A stretch of 64,000 nt of DNA, taken from Rheum nobile. Its lineage: Eukaryota; Streptophyta; Magnoliopsida; Caryophyllales; Polygonaceae. The DNA is taken from NCBI GenBank assembly GCA_027886185.1, contig WOAB01000142.1, positions 3,410,001 through 3,474,000 of the forward strand, written 5' to 3'. Positions 58,501 through 64,000 of the stretch are shown in pieces (position 1 is the stretch's first letter; every line of letters begins with the position of its first letter). A program made the translations under genes and the position numbers. Below the pieces are notes generated by a model that ran no database searches, was not told the DNA's origin, and saw nothing but the letters and a program-made list of their open reading frames with translations.

Positions 58501-61021
58501 TTGGTGCCTCTTTGGTCTCCTCCTTAGGAACAAGGTCTTCCCTTGTAAGGGCTTCAACAATGGCCTCAGGCATCTCCTTAGTGGACTCCAAATCAAAGAG
58601 CATATCAGCAAGTAGCTCTAGATTTTCAGCTTGGGTCACACTTTCCATCAAGTAACGCTCTGAAGGGTCCTCAATCATGAGAGACATCATGGACTCTTGA
58701 ACTTCATGAGCAACCACATCAATCATGGATACATCATCCTCAAAAGAAGGTCGCTTAATAGCCCTGGACAGATTAAACTCAATTCTCTCATCCCCAATAG
58801 TAAAGGAAAGAATACCCTGTTTCACATCAATGAGTGTACCTGTAGTGGCTAAGAAGGGTCTTCCCAAAATGATAGGGACATGAGAGTTAGCATCAATGTC
58901 CAAAACAATGAAGTCAACAGGAATGAAGAACTTACCTATCTGGATGGGTATGTCCTCCAAAATACCTATGGGGCGAGTTGCGGACCTGTCAGCCATATAC
59001 AGAGTCATCTTCACAGGTCTCGGCTCTCCCAAGTCCAAGTCCAAGTCCTTGCAAATGGAGAGCGGGATAATGCTCACACTAGCCCCCAAATCACACAAAG
59101 CATCATAGGTGCAATCACCAATCACCATAGGGACATTGAAACTACCAGGATCTCCAAGCTTTGGAGGCAACTTGTTTTGAATTAGAGCACTGCACTCCTG
59201 ACTCAAAGAAACTGATTGGCAGTCATCCAGCTTTCTTTTGTTGGACAAGATCTCCTTCAAAAACTTCACATATGATGGCATTTGCTTCAGAGCATCGGTG
59301 AAGGGGATGTTGATGTAGAGTTTTTTCAGCACCTCCACAAACTTGCCATACTTCTGATCCAACTGAGCTTGAGCCTTCCTTTGTGGGAAGGGAAGAGGAG
59401 GCTTGTAGGGTGGAGGTGGCACATATTTGGGCACTTCCTCTTGCACCTTCTCTTGGACCACTACTTCTTTGGGCTCTTCAGCAGCTTTGCCCTTTTGCTT
59501 GAGGTCCACAACCTTTGGATCTTCAAGATGTTTCCCACTCCTCAAGGACACAGCATTGATTTGTCCTTTTGGATTTGCCTCAGTTTGACCAGGAAGCTGA
59601 CCTTGGGGTCTAGGAGCATTCAAAACATACTGAGCATGCAAGCTGTCATGATTCTTCAATACCTTGTTCATGTTCTGAAGCTCTTTCATTATCAAGTCAA
59701 ACTTGAAATCCCCGGATGTTTGGGCACGTTCTTGGCCTTGAGGTGGAGGAGCTCTTTGTTGAAAACCAGGAGGTGGTCTTTGAGCAGCTTGGTTGTTGGC
59801 ATAGGAGAAGTTAGGGTGATTCCTCCAACCGGGGTTATAGGTGTTGGAATATGGATCGTTCCTCGGACCCCGATTGAAGTTGTTCATGTAATTCACATCT
59901 CCCTCTTGTGGCTCATCCTGTGCAGCAAATAATTGGCAAGTTGATATAGTGTGATCACCTTCCCCACAGAATTGACAAACCACATTTGAAGCAACCTGAG
60001 CCGGACTCTCCTCATTCTTGAGCTTAGCTCTACTCATACTCAACTTCAATTGCTTAATCTCATGAGCCATAGCCTCCATCCTTGCTTGTTGCGAGACCTC
60101 ATTATCAACCTCATAAAGACCAGCTGTTCTCTTAGAGCTTGGAGTAGATCGAGCATCATTATAATAGTGATTGTGTTGGGCAATGCTCTCAATCTTCTCC
60201 CAAGCCACATCAACATGCATGTTCATAATTGAGCCTTGAGATGAGGCATCAATGAGCAACCTAGTAGCGTTGTCCACAACATTGTAGAAGGTGTGCAGCA
60301 ACACCTACTTATCTTGTCCATGGTGAGGACATAGCAACAATAGCTCTTTGAATCTCTCCCAACCTTCATACAGAGACTCCCCATCTTTCATCTGAAATGA
60401 ACTGATCTGATTCCTCATCTCAGTTGTCTTCTTTGGGGGGAAATACTTGGTTAGGAAAGCTTTAGCCAACTCATCCCACGTTGTGATAGTGCCTTGAGGT
60501 AGAGCCTTGAACCATGCTTTAGCCCTGTCTCTCAAAGAGAATGAGAAGGCGCGCAAATAAAGCGCGTCATTAGAGACATCATGAATCTTCACCGTGTCCA
60601 TAAGCTCCAGAAAGGTGTTGAGATGTAGGTGAGGATTCTCAGACGGTAGACCTCCAAACTGATTTTGCTGAACCATATTTATCAAAGACGGCTTTAGCTC
60701 AAAATTCCTTGCCTGAACTGGAGGTCGGACCACACCAGATGTGGGCCCTTGGTGACGTGGCAGCACATAGTCACCCAATGTCATAGGCGGAGGCGCATTC
60801 AACAGCTGTTGCATCTCCTGTTGCTGATCCAGTAGTTGTTGTTGCAACTCTTGCAATTGTAGCTGTTGTTGTTGCAGCAACTCTTGTTGTTGTTGTTGCA
60901 GTTGTGCAGCCTCATCCATTTCTCGGGTCCTTGCTTCTCTTTGCTCTCTTCTTCTTCTGTGAAAAGCACGCTCGGGTTCGGGATCATGGTGTAGTTCACC
61001 GGCGCTCAGGGCTCTTCGCAT
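55571..61021 (-). pseudogene. Athila gag-pol polyprotein of element E, intact apart from one TAG
   Basis: One frame of about 1816 codons from ATG 61021 to a stop at 55571, broken only by TAG at 60307-60305. Gag begins with basic and Gln-rich stretches (poly-Q, about residues 40-75) and the capsid-type domain (AFSFSLRDRAKAWF). After the TAG, counting from the next codon, come a CCHC knuckle at residues 110-123 (CQFCGEGDHTISTC), protease (CDLGASVS, about 404-411), RT (FMDD at about 848-851) and RNase H (MCDASD, about 990-1110). Integrase has the zinc motif (CDACQ, about 1253) and D, D, E near 1285, 1344 and 1380. All catalytic residues are present. The TAG lies in conserved gag (CPHHGQDK-stop), where a Trp codon would fit, so a point mutation is more likely than programmed readthrough. 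The gag half alone is 60305-61021. Confidence 0.9.
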
Positions 61022-61123
61022 ATGAGTGAGAACAAATCTGAAACCAAGACAAAAGAAACAAAGTCAAAAACAAAATGAGACCTAATCTACCGGTTACGTG
61101 TAACAACCAATACTAACAATAGT

Positions 61124-61141
61124 CCCCCGGCAACGTCGCCA
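61124..61141 (-). promoter_or_regulatory. Primer-binding site of E (aspartate-tRNA type)
   Basis: The minus strand reads tggcgacgttgccggggg six bases after the 5' LTR end. This is the site type usual for Athila elements, with apparently two changes from a perfect match to plant tRNA-Asp. Confidence 0.7.
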
Positions 61142-61147
61142 AAAACT

Positions 61148-62673
61148 TGATAGGTCCAAATCCTACCCCGCAAGTGTACGGGTTCGGTTGTAGTATCAAG
61201 GTGTCGAACTCTGGGACTATGTAGTACCAATTGTCAGATCAACTAATAGATTAAGTCGTAGACAAGAAAAGTTGCAGTTCGGTTCCAATGTTAACAAATA
61301 TCAAGCAAAACAAGATTATCAATTAGGGAAAAGCTTCCAAGGTTAGGATCCCCACAATGGTGCTACGGTAAATTCTAAACAATATTTAATTAGATTTCAG
61401 CATGAATGTCAATCGAAGGTCTCACTATCTTATGTCAACACTACCTCTTTTCAGACGAATAGTGTATGTACCTAAATTCGATTAGCAGTCACTTTCGCAC
61501 AAAGCTAATCTCATAAAGATCCATTAAGTTCTGTATAGATCAATGGACAAGTAGAAACAACATCCACTTTCGCGCTCAGCGGAATCTACTCATCCAAGAG
61601 TCTATTCGATAGTCAAGTACCACAAGAGGATTAAGTCACTTTCTCGCAAATAATCCTCAAGTTCTATCCTAGGGATCTATCTAACATCAATCTCCTATCA
61701 TCATAATCTCCTTTCGGTCTCAAATTCCAATAGAAATCCCAATTACAAATAAATTAGGTCATTACGCAACCTAGGATAGAATCAAACGACATTCATACAT
61801 CCATATAATCAAATACCGCAATCAAACCTACCTAAATCACCATTGGGTTCACCCAACCTTAGAAAAGAAGATTTAGCTAGACATGAGAGAAAAAGAAATC
61901 AATTCCATTGAAAAAAAACAACATACCAATTGTCTTCTCAAAAGAGATTCGAATTCCCAACGATTCAATGTAGCCAAATCTCCAAGTTCTTCCCTAGGGT
62001 TTTTGAGAGTTCTAAAAACGTAAAATGCAGTTACAAGATAATGGAATAGCAGTTCTAACAAGGCTTTTATACCCCCCTCCGAATAGAAGACAAAACGCTC
62101 AGGATTAAACGAGTCGGAATTGAAACAGCGGCCCGACCCGGCCAGAAACTCGGCCGGGTCATGGCCGGGTTACATTCAGGTAACAAGTCACATGTTGATC
62201 CGGCCACAAACCCGGTCGGGTCATGACCGGGGTTGTCTCAGTCGACGTCTGCTGTGCTGACCCGGTCGCAAACCCGGTCGGGTCATGGCCGGGTTACACT
62301 CAGTTGCTGTCTTGAGCGGCTTCCACGATCCGGTCGCAAACCCGGTCGGGTCTTGGCCGGGTTTGGCCCAGTTTCCTCCTTTGGCTCTTGTCTCGGACTC
62401 TCTCCTTGACCGGCCTCGGTCCCGCCTTCTTCTTATCATCCGTGCCCTCGACGTTGGCATCATCCCTTCGAGCCATCCACTCGAACATCATCATATCAAA
62501 GCCATCATTCTCCAAAAACGCCTCCAAAAGATCCTGAAATGAGACAAACACGAGAGTAGACTCCGAACACTACTAATCTACTAAAACCGAATAAAACTAA
62601 GTGGAAAAGGAACAAAACAAACCAAAATGGCAGAAATAAACGTGACCTAAACTAGTCTAAATGCATGCTATCA
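61148..62673 (-). repeat. 5' LTR of element E
   Basis: 1526 bp, equal in length to the 3' LTR, with the TATA box near 62068 and the four GC modules at about 62129-62372. It drives the genomic RNA on the minus strand. One module differs from the 3' LTR by an inserted base (gatccggtcgc versus gatccgtcgc). Confidence 0.92.
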
Positions 62674-62907
62674 ACATGGTGGCGTCATGCTCCGTTTCTT
62701 CAGCTACAACACGCGGCATTTCACGTGGGCCACTTATTCACTTGGGCCTTTATTTAATTCGGCCCATCAATCACGTGGCTTTTAATTAATTAATTACCAA
62801 ACTTCGCCCCCACACGCCATGCACATGAATGTGTCTAAATCTACCCGAATGGAACCAATAAAACCTCTAATGACTCTTACTTAAGCCCTACAAAGTAGTG
62901 CTTATCA
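62674..62907 (-). repeat. Outer end of the right LTR of element D
   Basis: It continues the LTR interrupted at 50201 and ends gtgcttatca, identical to the left LTR end at 45150. The first five bases are the second copy of the E target duplication. The target copy of the D insertion (gattg) follows at 62908-62912. Confidence 0.9.
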
Positions 62908-64000
62908 GATTGCCCGAATGGAAATTTGGTTGGTCAAACCTGTTGTTGATCATGTGTGCATTCCAGTTTTGTAATTGCATACATAATAAAAAAGAGAGTC
63001 ACACAAATCCTGGCACCACCCACGCACAAACCATGGGAATGGAGGCTGAATAAAATTTGAAAATCTTATACAAGGATTCATTGTTCTCAAACGTTTATTT
63101 AAGCCCTTCATTAGGGAGTCTGTGCTCATATTCATTATTAGCAACAAACCAATTTGTTCATGTAAAAGGGGTATAGTTAAGAAACGGGTTTTGTTCGGAT
63201 TGTATTTGGTCAATACAAGCTCTTTGCTCATCCTTGTACCTTGGAGTATATCTTGGTCCTGTGGTTCCTTTTTCAGCCTAGTTATCACAATGATGATGAC
63301 ACTTGTCTTCTCCTGCAAATCAAGGAAGGAAACCAAGTGATCAGTAAATATTTCCAAACAATGAGTAATAGACATAAGGGTCAATATCCCACAGAATATA
63401 TAGTCCGATAGGTTTAAACTCCAACTGATAATCAAATTCAAGTGAAACCAATCATCAGAGGTAAACCAATAGTTCAGTTTTTTGAGCTCAGATAAAAACT
63501 TCGACGCAGCAGGGAGAGAGTTATTATTATCCCTGCACAGGTGTCCACACCTTTTGTTCAATAGCAACCAAAACTCATAATTCAGAGAAAACAGAGTGCA
63601 GCAGGAGTAATTCAGGTTATGAAGGCCATTGTAGTAAGACAAAGACATTAATTTAATAAGGGCCTTTGAGCCATAGTTAGTATGAGAATGGAGAGACAAA
63701 TTCCAAGGATAGAGCAAGCCAAACCATTCATAACAAGAGGTCCATAGAGCACCAAAAGAGTCTACTGGCCAATAAATTGACCAGGGACTTACAATAGCAG
63801 ACCTAGGAAATTGATCTAAACAAGTATTCAAGGAGGTTCTACTCCACCAGACAAGGGAAATCAAAAGTAGGGTCAAGGGGGTTGCCCTAGAAGCATAGTT
63901 ATGAACATTTAAGACAGTAGAACCTAAGCCTTGAAAACTGAGATTAAACATAACTATTTCTTGAGTTTTTTGGTACCCTTCAGCACCGAGGTGGCGGTGT
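62908..64000 (-). pseudogene. LINE ORF1, main part, runs off the window
   Basis: An open minus-strand frame of about 350 codons from the window edge to a TGA at 62950. Beyond that single stop the frame continues into 43254-43639 once element D is removed. The peptide is unusually rich in Leu, Trp, Tyr, Ser and Cys (for example WFTSDDWFHLNLIISW). I see no CCHC knuckle or RNA-recognition signature in the visible part; these could lie further upstream. Assignment as ORF1 rests on position and frame continuity rather than similarity. Confidence 0.5.

Larger units (their letters stand above)
50202..62673 (-). mobile_element. Athila-type LTR retrotransposon E, 12,472 bp, nearly intact
   Basis: Two 1526-bp LTRs (50202-51727, 61148-62673) enclose gag-pol and a third ORF. 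The 5-bp target duplication acatg is exact (50197-50201 and 62674-62678), and removing E restores the LTR of D. The primer-binding site and polypurine tract are in place. About 15 differences are seen by eye between the LTRs, mostly transitions, roughly 1%. Two nonsense codons, one in gag and one in ORF3, are the only obvious coding defects. Confidence 0.92.
39069..64000 (-). mobile_element. L1-type LINE, minus strand, split by nested LTR elements, 5' end outside the window
   Basis: The 3' tail is the T-run at 39069-39083 (a poly-A tail on minus). ORF2 is at 43257-39125 and ORF1 lies upstream. At 43639/62908 the element is interrupted by LTR element D with a 5-bp target duplication (ggttg/gattg, one mismatch). 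Beyond 62907 the LINE continues in the same ORF1 frame to the window edge. Autonomous movement is not possible because ORF2 is broken. Confidence 0.8.

Noticed and set aside
59282..59932. 216-residue plus-strand frame opposite gag-pol of E
   Set aside because: Antisense shadow of a long real ORF; no independent codon or motif support.
60305..60307. Suppressible TAG as a designed gag readthrough site
   Set aside because: It falls inside conserved gag before the zinc knuckle, where a Trp codon is expected, so a point mutation is simpler.
62950..63951. Cellular membrane protein of 333 residues
   Set aside because: Its frame runs on into the LINE ORF1 end across the LTR insertion with matching target duplication, so it belongs to the LINE.

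Overview
The window is nuclear DNA of a flowering plant. It holds Ty3/gypsy LTR retrotransposons of the Tekay-like and Athila types, an L1-type LINE with an RNase H domain, Mutator-like (MULE), CACTA, hAT and Tourist elements, a tRNA-derived SINE, and genes with plant-type GT-AG introns. A eudicot is plausible but the sequence does not prove it. Nearly all of the window is nested transposable elements. The one host gene I can model completely is a small twin-CX9C (CHCH) mitochondrial protein resembling mS37/CHCHD1, at about 35408-35761 on the minus strand.

Layout. (1) 1-4680: part of a Tekay-like element (family A, minus strand) with a gag ORF and a 2.04 kb LTR, inserted into an LTR of family B. 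(2) 4681-18536: a tandem family B array, LTR fragment - internal - LTR - short internal - LTR - internal - LTR. It carries a 2.59 kb tandem duplication across an internal/LTR junction, and both internal regions are pol wrecks. (3) 18537-25669: a decayed MULE. The end of a transposase-like ORF (zinc knuckle, plus strand) faces a multi-exon Ulp1-protease-like gene (minus strand) that has a 374-bp hAT MITE inside a coding exon. (4) 25670-29473: a CACTA terminus, then a truncated family C element (acidic ORF plus a 2.45 kb LTR). (5) 29474-31844: AT-rich sequence with a perfect 29-bp hairpin and a decayed coiled-coil ORF. (6) 31854-39068: a MULE with TIRs of about 0.82 kb and a 9-bp target duplication, carrying the last exon of a CMC4-like CX9C gene. 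Its right half and flank, including the CHCH gene, were duplicated in tandem (unit 4240 bp). (7) 39069-64000 (end): an L1-type LINE on the minus strand. It is split by an Athila-like gag-protease element D (43640-62907), which is itself split by a nearly intact 12.47 kb Athila element E (50202-62673; target duplication ACATG).

How the parts work together. Element E has LTRs, a primer-binding site, a polypurine tract, gag-pol (one nonsense codon) and a third ORF of the Athila type. GC-rich palindromic modules that sit upstream of the TATA box in its LTR recur upstream of a TATA-like stretch in front of the third ORF. That stretch is followed by a CT-rich leader and a 438-nt candidate intron. 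I read this as a second, internal transcription unit that reuses the LTR control modules. It is the most interesting signal in the window and is inferred from sequence alone. All calls were made by eye; no alignment or database search was run.
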